A stretch of DNA of 64,000 nt from an uncultured Ilumatobacter sp. (lineage in GTDB: Bacteria; Actinomycetota; Acidimicrobiia; Acidimicrobiales; Ilumatobacteraceae). Below are positions 34,467-42,298 of this stretch, piece after piece. Under the pieces are notes generated by a model that saw nothing but the letters and a program-made list of their open reading frames with translations, was not told where the DNA came from and did no database searches. Every line of letters starts with the position of its first letter. The first letter of the stretch is position 1. The DNA lies in NCBI GenBank assembly GCA_937919625.1, contig CALFRK010000051.1, forward strand, positions 1 to 64,000, written 5' to 3'. The translations under genes and the position numbers were made by a program.

Positions 34467-36070
34467 CGGACGAGCCCGTCGAGTTGGTCGGCGTGCTCTC
34501 GGTAATGACCCGTCACGAAGTGACCGAGGAATGCCCAGAGGTCCATCTCGCCCAGCGTCTCGTGGATGCCGCGCCGTGACCAATCGGCGGTGGTCATCTC
34601 GGCGAGGTCGGCGCGGAACGCTGCGACATGGTCAACGACCGCGGCGTGGAGTCGGTCGATTGGTTCGTTGCGACCCGACTCGATCATCGCCCGGCGATGT
34701 GGGTCGCGCTTGGTGCGGCCGAAGGGGACCGGGCCGTCGATGACCGCGTCGACGATCGTGTGCAGCTCGCGACGCCAGTACGCCCCGAACTCGGCGAGGT
34801 GGGCCCAGAGTTGGCCCTCGTCCCACCGTTCGCCCGTGGGTTCGTCGGGGTCTGTGAATCCGGCGGTCCGCCCCGATTCCGCATGTTGGCGGAGCCGTCC
34901 TCCGACCACGTCGAGCTGCGTCAGCTCATCCGCGACTCGGCGGGCGAGGTCACCGGTCGGAAGCCCCCACTCGACGGCATCGAGATTGACGGATACTGCG
35001 TGGAACGCGTCGAGGAATCGATCGTTCGACGCCTGGTCGGCGATGGTGACGCGAACACCGACATCGGAGAAGACCCGGGTCACGACACCAAGTCGTTCGA
35101 GTTCGACACCGATGACGATCGACGAACGCCCGGCCGGCAACCACACGAAGTTCCCCTGTGGCTCGGGCACCATCCATCCGGATCTGCGAAGGCGGTCAGC
35201 GACTCTCGAACGTTCGGCCACGACTGCGACGACCCGGGCCCGCAACTCGTCGGGTGAGGCAAGACTGGCGATGGCGGCCGCCTGGCCGATGCCGTTGACC
35301 ACGAATGGTATGAGCGTCCGGTCGATGACGTCGATCACCTCGGGTCGAGCGATCGCGTAGCCCACGCGAAGTGCGGCGAGACCATACGCCTTGGAGAAGG
35401 TGCGCAACACCACGACGTTGTCGAACTGCTCGACGAGTGCGACCGAATCGACCACGCGCGAATCTGTCACGAACTCCCGGTACGCCTCGTCGATGACGAC
35501 AAGACACGACTGGGGAACCCGTTCGACAAATGCGGCAAGGTCGTCGGTGCCGACGGCCGTTCCGGTCGGGTTGTTGGGATTGGCGATGAGGACGAGCTTG
35601 ACCACCGCCGCACTCTCCCGAACTGCGTCGGCAAGCGCTGGGAGATCGAAACTCTGGCGTCGGAGAGGTGCCTGAGCGATCTGCGCGCCCATGAGCGACG
35701 CGAACATCGGATAGGCCTCGAACGAGGGCCAACAGAACGCGACGGCGTCGGCTGGATCGGCGTAGGACAACACGAGCTGTTGGAGCAGTCCGACCGATCC
35801 GGGCCCGACCGTCACGCGATCGACCCCGACGTCGTTCGACGCAGCGATCGCCTGGCGGAGCATCGTGGCCCGATGATCCGAGTACAGATTGGCGTCGCCG
35901 GTCGCTTCGGCGATGGCGGCGACCACACCCGGCAACGGGCCGGACACCACTTCGTTCGATGCCAGTTTGATGACGTCGGCGATCGCGTGCTCGGCGGCGA
36001 CCTCCGCAGCCGAGCGTCCCGGCCGGTAAGCCGGAAGGTCGAGGACTGCGTCGCGCGGACTGCCGATCAC
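34463..36070 (-). CDS. Fusion: PLP aminotransferase + DinB domain (predicted aromatic aminotransferase / maleylacetoacetate isomerase)
   Basis: One 535-residue frame. Residues about 15-360 form a fold-type I PLP aminotransferase close to histidinol-phosphate/aromatic aminotransferases: ANPNNPTG (163-170), IDEAYREF with PLP-contacting Asp194, and the PLP lysine Lys227 in RTFSKAYGLAALRVG. Residues about 370-535 are a DinB domain like the free 170-residue protein of block 1, with His424 (WAHLAEF) and His522/His526 (GHYREHADQL). The GTG at 36070 overlaps the hpd2 stop, exactly as the separate DinB does in block 1. Inferred roles: tyrosine to 4-hydroxyphenylpyruvate at the N-terminus, maleylacetoacetate isomerisation at the C-terminus. 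No stop or frame break separates the halves. Confidence 0.82.
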   Translation of the reverse strand: MIGSPRDAVLDLPAYRPGRSAAEVAAEHAIADVIKLASNEVVSGPLPGVVAAIAEATGDANLYSDHRATMLRQAIAASNDVGVDRVTVGPGSVGLLQQLVLSYADPADAVAFCWPSFEAYPMFASLMGAQIAQAPLRRQSFDLPALADAVRESAAVVKLVLIANPNNPTGTAVGTDDLAAFVERVPQSCLVVIDEAYREFVTDSRVVDSVALVEQFDNVVVLRTFSKAYGLAALRVGYAIARPEVIDVIDRTLIPFVVNGIGQAAAIASLASPDELRARVVAVVAERSRVADRLRRSGWMVPEPQGNFVWLPAGRSSIVIGVELERLGVVTRVFSDVGVRVTIADQASNDRFLDAFHAVSVNLDAVEWGLPTGDLARRVADELTQLDVVGGRLRQHAESGRTAGFTDPDEPTGERWDEGQLWAHLAEFGAYWRRELHTIVDAVIDGPVPFGRTKRDPHRRAMIESGRNEPIDRLHAAVVDHVAAFRADLAEMTTADWSRRGIHETLGEMDLWAFLGHFVTGHYREHADQLDGLVR

Positions 36071-37185
36071 AGGTGGCCTCGACGCTCCTGCTCTCGTTCG
36101 ATCGACTCGAAGAGAGCTTTGAAGTTCCCCTCGCCGAAACCGGTCGCTCCGCCACGCTGGATGATCTCGATGAACACGGTCGGACGGTCGGTGATCGGCT
36201 CGGTGAAGAGCTGCAAGAGGTGCCCGTCCGATTCGCTGTCGACGAGGATGCCGAGCTGCTCGATCGCGTTCCATGGCACCTCGAGGTAGCCGAGTCGGTT
36301 GCGCACGTCGTGGAAGTACTCCTCGTTCGCTTCGAGGAAACGCACACCGCGTGAACGCAGAGCCCTGATTGCCTGGACGATGTCGCCGGTACCGAGGGCG
36401 ATGTGTTGCACGCCGGGGCCGCGGTAGGTGTCGAGATACTCCTGGATCTGGCTGCGCTTGAGTCCGTCAGCGGGTTCGTTGAGCGGCATCGTCACACCGG
36501 CGTCGTTGGTGACCACGGTGGAGCGCAGCGCGCTGTACTCGGTGGCGATCTGATGCTCGTCGAAGTGGCGGAGCTGCCGGAAGCCCATCACGTCTTCGTA
36601 GAACGCGACCCATTCGTCGAGTTTGCCGATCTCGACGTTGCCCACCACGTGGTCGATGCGATCGAGACCCACGGGTTGGCCGGCCGGCATGGGTGGCAGG
36701 CCTGTCGTGACATAGCCCGGGCAGTAGTGACCGCTGTAGTCGCGTCGGTCGACGAACGTGTGCTTCGTCTCTCCGTACGTTCCGATCGCCGCGAGCCGCA
36801 ACGTGCCGTGCTCGTCACTCAGTTCATACGGTTCGCTGACCGAACGAGCACCGCGGGCGATCGCCGCTTCATAGGTCATCGTCGCGTCGTCGACCACGAA
36901 TGCGAGGTCCTGTGCGCCGTCGCCGTGCTCACGCACGTGCGTCCAGATCGGCGAGTCAGGCGTCAACCCGGCCGTCACCACGAACCGGATGTCGCCCTGC
37001 TCCAGGAGATACGACGCCACATCGTCGCGACCGGTCTCCGGACCGGCGTAGGCGGTCACCTCGAATCCGAAGGCGGCGGTCAGGAACCCGGCCGTTGCTC
37101 GCGCATTGCCAACGTAGAACTCGATCGAGTCCCAGCCCTTGAGGCGCGAGGCCGGTGCGGTCGTGGTGGCATCGAGTGTGGTCAT
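36067..37185 (-). CDS. hpd: 4-hydroxyphenylpyruvate dioxygenase (copy 2)
   Basis: A 372-residue paralogue of the 16.3 kb gene with the iron ligands conserved: RIDHVVGNVE, GVQHIALGT and VFIEIIQR, and the gate helix GFGEGNFKALFESIEREQ. Its ATG overlaps the stop of a 15-codon leader frame (ATGA) and has GGAGAG just upstream. It heads the leftward homogentisate operon under palindrome D. Unlike copy 1 it has no adjacent Lrp/AsnC gene, so the two copies are probably controlled differently. Confidence 0.93.
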   Translation of the reverse strand: MTTLDATTTAPASRLKGWDSIEFYVGNARATAGFLTAAFGFEVTAYAGPETGRDDVASYLLEQGDIRFVVTAGLTPDSPIWTHVREHGDGAQDLAFVVDDATMTYEAAIARGARSVSEPYELSDEHGTLRLAAIGTYGETKHTFVDRRDYSGHYCPGYVTTGLPPMPAGQPVGLDRIDHVVGNVEIGKLDEWVAFYEDVMGFRQLRHFDEHQIATEYSALRSTVVTNDAGVTMPLNEPADGLKRSQIQEYLDTYRGPGVQHIALGTGDIVQAIRALRSRGVRFLEANEEYFHDVRNRLGYLEVPWNAIEQLGILVDSESDGHLLQLFTEPITDRPTVFIEIIQRGGATGFGEGNFKALFESIEREQERRGHL

Positions 37186-37229
37186 TCGGCTCTCCGTTCG
37201 TCGGTCTCCGTTGCGGGAAGGTTCGTCAC
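37182..37229 (-). CDS. 15-codon leader ORF overlapping hpd2, derived from the aldehyde dehydrogenase start
   Basis: GTG-initiated frame encoding MTNLPATETDERRAE. Its first ten codons match the N-terminus of aldehyde dehydrogenase 2 (MTNPPTTETD) and it belongs to the direct repeat. Its TGA overlaps the hpd2 ATG, so it may couple translation. The upstream ribosome site is poor (AGAAG against AGGAG in the parent). It may be only a duplication scar. Confidence 0.45.
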   Translation of the reverse strand: MTNLPATETDERRAE

Positions 37230-37340
37230 GATCACTTCTGGATCAAGTGCGTAGATTATCTACGTATTTGATCATAGCAAAGACACACGAGCTCACGTCG
37301 ACCAGGTGAACGGGTAGCTGTCGTCAGACGCAGACCCGAG
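37199..37340. repeat. Direct repeat, copy 2 (upstream of hpd2)
   Basis: Diverged second copy of the 31923-32063 segment in the same orientation. It holds the truncated aldehyde dehydrogenase start (now the leader ORF), palindrome D and a stub of the hmgA C-terminus (SYPFTWS in reverse). The sequence left of the repeat in copy 1 continues as a full gene, whereas here it switches at once to hpd2. Confidence 0.75.
37247..37267. promoter_or_regulatory. Palindromic operator D (GTGCGTA-N7-TACGTAT)
   Basis: A 7-7-7 site with spacer GATTATC, 62 bp upstream of the hpd2 ATG. Same architecture as A-C. The symmetric CGTA/TACG core is exact in all but site A, whose right half has TACA. Confidence 0.68.
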
Positions 37341-37396
37341 CGAAGAGCGGCCCGTCAGGAGTGACCGGCACCACCTTGTGCGGTAGGGATGCCGAC

Positions 37397-37775
37397 GTGC
37401 CTGCACCGTTCGGTGTCACGTTGGCGGGGCGGTCGTACGGCTTTGCGGACCTGCGGACGCTGTTGGCCAAGGCGTCACCCCGGCGATCCGGCGATGAGCT
37501 CGCGGGGGTCGCCGCCGAATCGCAGGAGCAGCGCGTCGCCGCCCAGCTCTGCCTGGCCGAGGTGCCACTCACCACGTTGCTGGACGAACCGATCGTCCCG
37601 TGGGAGATCGACGACGTCAGCCGCCTGATCCGGGAACAGCACGACCCGGAGGCGTTCGCACCGGTGCGGTCGATGTGCGTCGGCGAACTCCGCGACTGGC
37701 TCCTCGCGTACGACACCACGACCGATGATCTCACGGCGGTCGCCTGGGGTCCCGGCGCATCATGCCCCTCAGCGA
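37397..37775 (+). pseudogene. eutB: Ethanolamine ammonia-lyase large subunit (eutB), N-terminal remnant
   Basis: About 125 codons matching the start of EutB: GFADLRTLLAKASPRRSGDELAGVAAESQEQRVAAQ, PIVPWEIDDVSRLI and VGELRDWLLAYD. A normal EutB has about 455 residues. Here similarity ends near 37770, where the sequence passes straight into the end of an oppositely oriented gene. The B12/substrate-binding barrel is missing, so the product is inactive. No eutC or ethanolamine genes are nearby. Confidence 0.72.
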
Positions 37776-37778
37776 AGC

Positions 37779-38192
37779 TCATCGCGTGGGAGTTCCGGCC
37801 CGTTCGGCGTCGACCTCGCGCACGAGGTCGACGAGTTGGGCCACCGTGTCGAGTCGTTCGGGGCCGGTTACCTTTGCTTGCAGCGTCGTGATGCCAGCGT
37901 CGCGGTAGAGGCGGATGCGTTCGCGGATCACCTCGGGCGGCCCGAGCAGGTTGGTCTTGAACCCGATGTCGAACGGTACGCGGGCCGCGGCCTCTTGGCG
38001 TTTGCCGGCCTGCCAGAGTTCGTACACCGCGGCGACGTCGTCGCTGTAGCCCTGCGCCGAGAACGCCCGGTTGTAGAGGTTCTTCCCGGGTGCTCCCATC
38101 GCTCCGATGGTGAATGCGTAGCCGCTGGCATGGCGGCGACCCGCCTCCTCGGGGTCGTCGGTGAACTCGACGGCGACCCGTGAACTCGTGCC
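37779..38192 (-). pseudogene. LLM-class F420-dependent oxidoreductase, C-terminal remnant
   Basis: About 137 codons of the C-terminal part of a luciferase-like (LLM) flavin/F420 oxidoreductase: VAVEFTDDPEEAGRRHA, NLYNRAFSAQGYSDDVAAVYELW and GPPEVIRERIRLYRDAGITTLQ. An in-frame TAG at 38193 ends the similarity upstream, and the CGNR gene begins only 14 bp further, so the N-terminal 60% is lost. The 3' end looks natural. Confidence 0.72.
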
Positions 38193-38205
38193 CTACCCTG
38201 CGACG

Positions 38206-38799
38206 ATGACCGCGGATCGCGCACCGGAGTTCCAGTTCGGCGGTCGACTGTCGCTCGACCTGACCTGGACCCTCCGATACCGCGCCGTCTGGCCGACCGC
38301 GTTGCTCGCATCGCCCGACGACCTCAGCGCCTGGCTCGACGCCGCAGGGCTCCCCGCACCGGCAACGCCAGCTGGGCGTGACCTGGCCGACGCACGAGCC
38401 CTGCGCGAGTCGATCTATCGAGCAGCCAGCGCCCTCATCGACCGACACGCGATCGCGCCCGACGACAGAGACACGATCAACCACCGGGCTGCACAGCCAC
38501 CCCCATCACCGACGCTCCACACCGACGGCACGCGCCGCCTCGTCGCACCCGAGAACCGAGAACTACCAGCAGCGCTCAGCGCCATCGCACGGGACGTCAT
38601 CGACCTGCTCACCGTCCACGACGACCGGCTCCGACGCTGCGAAGGACCGAGCTGCAGCCTCCTGTTCCACGACAGTTCCCGACCAGGAACTCGCCGCTGG
38701 TGTTCGACCACCCGCTGCGGCAACAAGGTCAACACCAAGGCCTACCGCGCACGACGTAGCACTCCGAACGGCGAGAGCACCGAACAACCCCGTTTGTAG
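38206..38799 (+). CDS. CGNR zinc-finger / ABATE-domain transcriptional regulator
   Basis: A 197-residue regulator. The N-terminal ABATE region (FQFGGRLSLDLTWTLRYR) is followed by a C-terminal zinc finger: RCEGPSCSLLFHD, RRWCSTTRCGNKVNTKAYRAR. The four Cys are present; the final Arg of CGNR is Lys here. The ATG at 38206 gives the normal family N-terminus. Genes of this family often sit beside the oxidoreductase they control; its presumed partner, the LLM gene, is broken. It is a second candidate regulator for palindromes A-D, but less likely than the TetR-like protein. Confidence 0.82.
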   Translation: MTADRAPEFQFGGRLSLDLTWTLRYRAVWPTALLASPDDLSAWLDAAGLPAPATPAGRDLADARALRESIYRAASALIDRHAIAPDDRDTINHRAAQPPPSPTLHTDGTRRLVAPENRELPAALSAIARDVIDLLTVHDDRLRRCEGPSCSLLFHDSSRPGTRRWCSTTRCGNKVNTKAYRARRSTPNGESTEQPRL

Positions 38800-38926
38800 C
38801 CGACGCACCGTCGCGTCCGCTCAGTCCGCTGCCAACGGGTCGTCTTGTGTCGGAGGACCTACGTGAACCCCCACGAAACCGGCGGTCGGCGAGCTCGGCA
38901 AGCTGCGAGGGCGCACGCCTTGGGCA

Positions 38927-39106
38927 TCACGCGGACCGCTCGATACTTGCGCCCTGATGCGCGTCGGCTCCATCCGGGAACGGCACTTCTGATCGGGCGA
39001 GTGCCCCGGCAGGCCCGAGCGATAATCGCAGGCAGGAACGCTCCGACCCGCGCACGAGTTCCGGCGATATGTAGGTGTCGGCTGTCAAGGAAGAGTTGGC
39101 GGTCAT
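38927..39106 (-). CDS. Small ORF downstream of the recombinase pair (uncertain)
   Basis: A 59-codon frame whose ATG overlaps the recombinase stop (ATGA), beginning MTANSSLTADTYIS. Tn554-like recombinase pairs are often followed by a third small gene, and this position fits, but I see no similarity to one. It may be a truncated relic. The remaining bases from 38800 to the recombinase hold nothing else that I can recognise. Confidence 0.25.
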   Translation of the reverse strand: MTANSSLTADTYISPELVRGSERSCLRLSLGPAGALARSEVPFPDGADAHQGASIERSA

Positions 39107-40377
39107 TCTGTGTCTCCGATTTCGGCGAGCAGGTTGGTGAAGAGTTCGGCTCGTTGGGTTTGGTTGTTGGCGGTGGCGTGGTCGCGTTGGCGGAGCACGA
39201 CGGGTTGGAAGGTGTGGTCGGTGGTGAAGTGGACGCAGGTCTCGCAGATCGACTCGTAGCTGCAGTCGAGTTGGGCGGGTCGTTGGCACCAGCCGTTGCC
39301 CAAGAGGCGGTGGTGGACCTCGTCGCGGACGCGTCGCATCTTCGGTCCGATCGCGTCGGCGTCGAGTTCGTCACCGGTGGTGTAGAGCGCTTCGACTTTG
39401 GCGGCGACGGCGGCATATTCGGCGGCGACGACCTGGTTGGAGATCTGGGCGTAGCGGCGGGTCATGTCCAAGGATCGATGTCCGAGTAGGACGGCGATGA
39501 CATCGATGGTCATGCCGCGGTTGATGGCTTGGGTGGCGAAGGTGTGTCGGAGCCGGTGGGGGTGGACGTTGGTGGTGATCCCGGCTCGACGAGCAATGGT
39601 CTTGATCCAACGGTCGACGGCGTCACGGTTCAACGGTCCCTCGACGCCTGAGAGCAGTCGGCCGGGAGTGAACGGTCCGTCGCTGGCCTGATACTTGGCG
39701 ATCAAGTCGACAAGGATCGGCTGCAACGGCACGTAGCGGTCGTTGTGGAGTTTGCCGACGGGGATCCGCAACCACGGTTCGCCGTTCATGATCGTGACCG
39801 CATCAGCCTCGAGGTCACAGAGTTCACCGACGCGCATCCCGGTGCGGGCCAGCAGCTCGACACCGAGACGACGGAACAGGGTGGGTTCGTCGGCGACGGC
39901 ACGCATGAACTTGGCGTAGTCGCCGTCGTCGAGGAACTTCGGCAGTGACTCGTCGCGTTTGGGAACGTCACCGAACAGGATCGGCACCCTCGCTGGGGCG
40001 TCAGGCCAGTCCCACTCGACGATGCGGATGAAGAACATCCGCAGAATCGACATGCGTCGCCGGAACGACGACTCCTTGAACGGTCGCCCCGGTGTGCCGG
40101 GTTGGGCGTGTTGCCAGAGTTTGAACGCTTCGATGTGGGACCGGTCGATGTCGGCAGCACCACTCAACGCCGGGTCGTGATCGATCAGGAACCCGGCAAG
40201 GATCCGAAGATCGGTCTCAGTTGAGCGGACCGTCGCAGGTCGCATGGACACCGTGATCTGGGCCAGATAGGCCAACATCGTGGCGACCAGCAACGGCGCG
40301 GCGTCATGAATCGTGATCCACTTGTCGGGGACCTCGGGCGAATCGTCCACGACGGTGGGGGCTGGAACAGCGATCAC
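39103..40377 (-). CDS. Tyrosine recombinase (Tn554 TnpB-like)
   Basis: A 424-residue site-specific integrase. The catalytic set is visible: Arg in LLARTGMRVGELCDL, HPHRLRHTFA (His-x-x-Arg), GHRSLDMT (His) and the nucleophile Tyr in TRRYAQI. A C-terminal extension with Cys residues (NGWCQRPAQLDCSYESICETCVHF) is the type found on TnpB-like recombinases. The GTG at 40377 overlaps the stop of the upstream recombinase, indicating a coupled pair. Confidence 0.87.
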   Translation of the reverse strand: MIAVPAPTVVDDSPEVPDKWITIHDAAPLLVATMLAYLAQITVSMRPATVRSTETDLRILAGFLIDHDPALSGAADIDRSHIEAFKLWQHAQPGTPGRPFKESSFRRRMSILRMFFIRIVEWDWPDAPARVPILFGDVPKRDESLPKFLDDGDYAKFMRAVADEPTLFRRLGVELLARTGMRVGELCDLEADAVTIMNGEPWLRIPVGKLHNDRYVPLQPILVDLIAKYQASDGPFTPGRLLSGVEGPLNRDAVDRWIKTIARRAGITTNVHPHRLRHTFATQAINRGMTIDVIAVLLGHRSLDMTRRYAQISNQVVAAEYAAVAAKVEALYTTGDELDADAIGPKMRRVRDEVHHRLLGNGWCQRPAQLDCSYESICETCVHFTTDHTFQPVVLRQRDHATANNQTQRAELFTNLLAEIGDTE

Positions 40378-41407
40378 TTGACCGCCTCCATGTTGGCGAG
40401 ATCGATCAGATCGGCGGCCTTGCGATACTCGCTCGCGAGCCAGTCGTTCGTCAGATGCAGATACACACGAGTCGTTTCGATCGAGGCGTGACCGGCCTGG
40501 GCTTGCAACGCTTCGATCGACATGCCGGCCTCGCGTAGCCGGGTGAAACAGGTGTGGCGCAACTGGTGACATGACGCCTGGACGAGACCGGCTCGGCGGC
40601 GAGCACCGCGCATGATCTCATCGAGCCCGAATGCCGACAATGGTGCCCCGGTCGTCGGGCCGCGCATCACGACGAACACCGCATCAGTCGAGGCGTCGGT
40701 CGGGCGTTCGTGATCGAGATAGCGCGCCAAGGTCGTGAAGAACCGTGCCGACATCGGGATCAGGCGTTGCCGGCCGCCCTTACCATCGACGATGAACACC
40801 TTGCGTTCCGCCGAGCGAACATCTTCGAGCCGCAACCCGAGCACCTCGCAACGCCGCAACCCGCCGAGCAGCATCGCGTCGACCATCGCCCGATCCCGCT
40901 CCGTTCGCAACGCCGCCACCAACCGATCGACATCGGACGGCGACAACACCTTCGGCAACGTCACCGGTGTGCGCACCAACGGCGCTCGCCGACGAGGACC
41001 CGACCGTTGATGACGAGTCACCAAACCTCGCGGCACCGGGTTACGTGTCACCGACGTATCACCACGAACCATCAGATACGCGTAGAACCCCGACACCGAC
41101 GACAACCGCCGCCGGATCGTGCGCGGCGACAACCCCGACGACCGGTCGATCGACACCACCTGCCGCCACCTTCACCATTGCGCTGGGCGGTGATGAACGC
41201 CATCACATCCGCCGACGTCACCCGCACCGGGGTCTTATCCACGAACGAGAAGAACACCTTCACATCGAACGCCACCGCCAGGATCGTGTTCGGCCTCGCC
41301 CGAGCCCGCAAGAACTCGAGATACGCGTCCACGAGCGGATGACCGACCGTCACCACCAGCGACCCGTCGGACCTCTCGGACTGCACCACAACCGGCTTCC
41401 AACGCAT
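40374..41407 (-). pseudogene. Tyrosine recombinase (Tn554 TnpA-like), frameshifted
   Basis: The first gene of the recombinase pair, in two frames. The N-terminal core-binding part (MRWKPVVVQSERSDG to VMAFITAQRNGEGG) runs from 41407 to about 41165. The rest (VVSIDRSSGLSPRTIRRRLSSV onwards, with GGLRRCEVLGL, HQLRHTCFT, GHASIETT, RVYLHL) is read in another frame to 40374. The shift lies in a G-rich stretch near 41160-41170. The catalytic half is intact. Either a sequencing indel, a real mutation or a programmed shift is possible. Confidence 0.75.
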
Positions 41408-41467
41408 CACGAGCTCCTCACCATCAAGCCCCCCGGCAAGGACATTACGGGCCTCAACGACACCCAC

Positions 41468-41842
41468 ATATCATGCGAACTGTTGGAGGTCCGACCCGCG
41501 GTCGGCCGGCGCATCATCACTGCGCCGCGGCGCCGAGGGGTTGACCCCAATCGGGGTTGCGGATGTCCTCACGGATGGGATCGGGGTGGGTACTCAGCTG
41601 TCGCCGACGGTGATCGGGCTGCGGTCAGTCCCAGGTGTCCACGGATATGGGCAACTATCCGTGCATCGGGTGCAGTCGCCTACCCGCGCTCGCTGGGCCT
41701 GGCGCCGGTCGGCAACAGGCACAACATCAGTGAAGTTCGAGGGCGTGACGATGGGCGTGGAACCCTCGGACAGGCCGTGCGGACGAAGGCCATGCGGACA
41801 GATAACGGACAAATCCGCCAAGCTGGCCCCCGAACACGTCGA
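41468..41842. other. Non-coding gap between the recombinase pair and the tRNA cluster
   Basis: About 375 bases with no convincing gene in any frame. It is the transition between accessory and core sequence; an attachment site may lie here, but I see no obvious repeat of the tRNA-Phe 3' end. Confidence 0.35.
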
Positions 41843-41878
41843 AGCCCCTGGTAAATCCTGCGATCTACCAGGGGCTTT
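41843..41878 (-). terminator. Hairpin after the tRNA cluster
   Basis: GCCCCTGGTA pairs with TACCAGGGGC across a 12-13-base loop, immediately downstream (minus strand) of tRNA-Phe. It is a plausible terminator of the tRNA transcript; a short T-run exists only on the other strand. Confidence 0.5.
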
Positions 41879-41883
41879 CGAGG

Positions 41884-41956
41884 TGGTCGAGCGGGGCGTC
41901 GATCCCCGGACCCCACGCTTTTCAGGCGTGTGCTCTGCCGACTGAGCTACTCGACC
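41884..41956 (-). tRNA. tRNA-Phe (GAA)
   Basis: The cloverleaf folds on the minus strand: acceptor GGTCGAG/CTCGACC, D-stem GCTC/GAGC, anticodon stem CACGC/GCGTG with loop CTGAAAA (anticodon GAA), T-stem CGGGG/CCCCG. The discriminator is A. Confidence 0.95.
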
Positions 41957-42020
41957 GTGTCCAGATGTCGTGGTGCGACACCCGATATGTGCACAAGGCC
42001 GCCTTGCGGCGGCCCTGCAG

Positions 42021-42095
42021 CGGTCCCGACGGGACTTGAACCCGCGACCTCCGGCTTGACAGGCCGGCGTGAACTCCAGACTTCACCACGGGACC
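42021..42095 (-). tRNA. tRNA-Asp (GTC)
   Basis: Acceptor GGTCCCG/CGGGACC, anticodon arm CCGGC-CTGTCAA-GCCGG (anticodon GTC), T-arm GCGGG-TTCAAGT-CCCGT, discriminator G. It lies 64 bases upstream of tRNA-Phe in the same transcript direction. Confidence 0.95.
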
Positions 42096-42121
42096 TGGAG
42101 ATACATGTATGTACTTACTAG

Positions 42122-42194
42122 CACCCCCAACGGGATTCGAACCCGTGCCGCCACCTTGAAAGGGTGGTGTCCTAGGCCACTAGACGATGGGGGC
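42122..42194 (-). tRNA. tRNA-Glu (TTC)
   Basis: Acceptor GCCCCCA/TGGGGGT, anticodon arm CCACC-CTTTCAA-GGTGG (anticodon TTC), T-loop TTCGAAT region, discriminator G. First of the Glu-Asp-Phe cluster, an order common in actinobacteria. Confidence 0.95.
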
Positions 42195-42298
42195 TGGGAG
42201 CCTCATCTCGTTGCAGAGCAACGAGCAAACTAGCAGCAGGCGCGGGCGGTTCCACCAACGCCAACGTCCGACGCAGTTCGGATGTACGGTGACGCTCT

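Noticed and set aside
37324-38484. A 386-residue minus-strand frame over the eutB/LLM remnants
   Set aside because: It is antisense to eutB and to the CGNR gene and out of frame with the LLM remnant; the composition is that of a GC-rich shadow frame.
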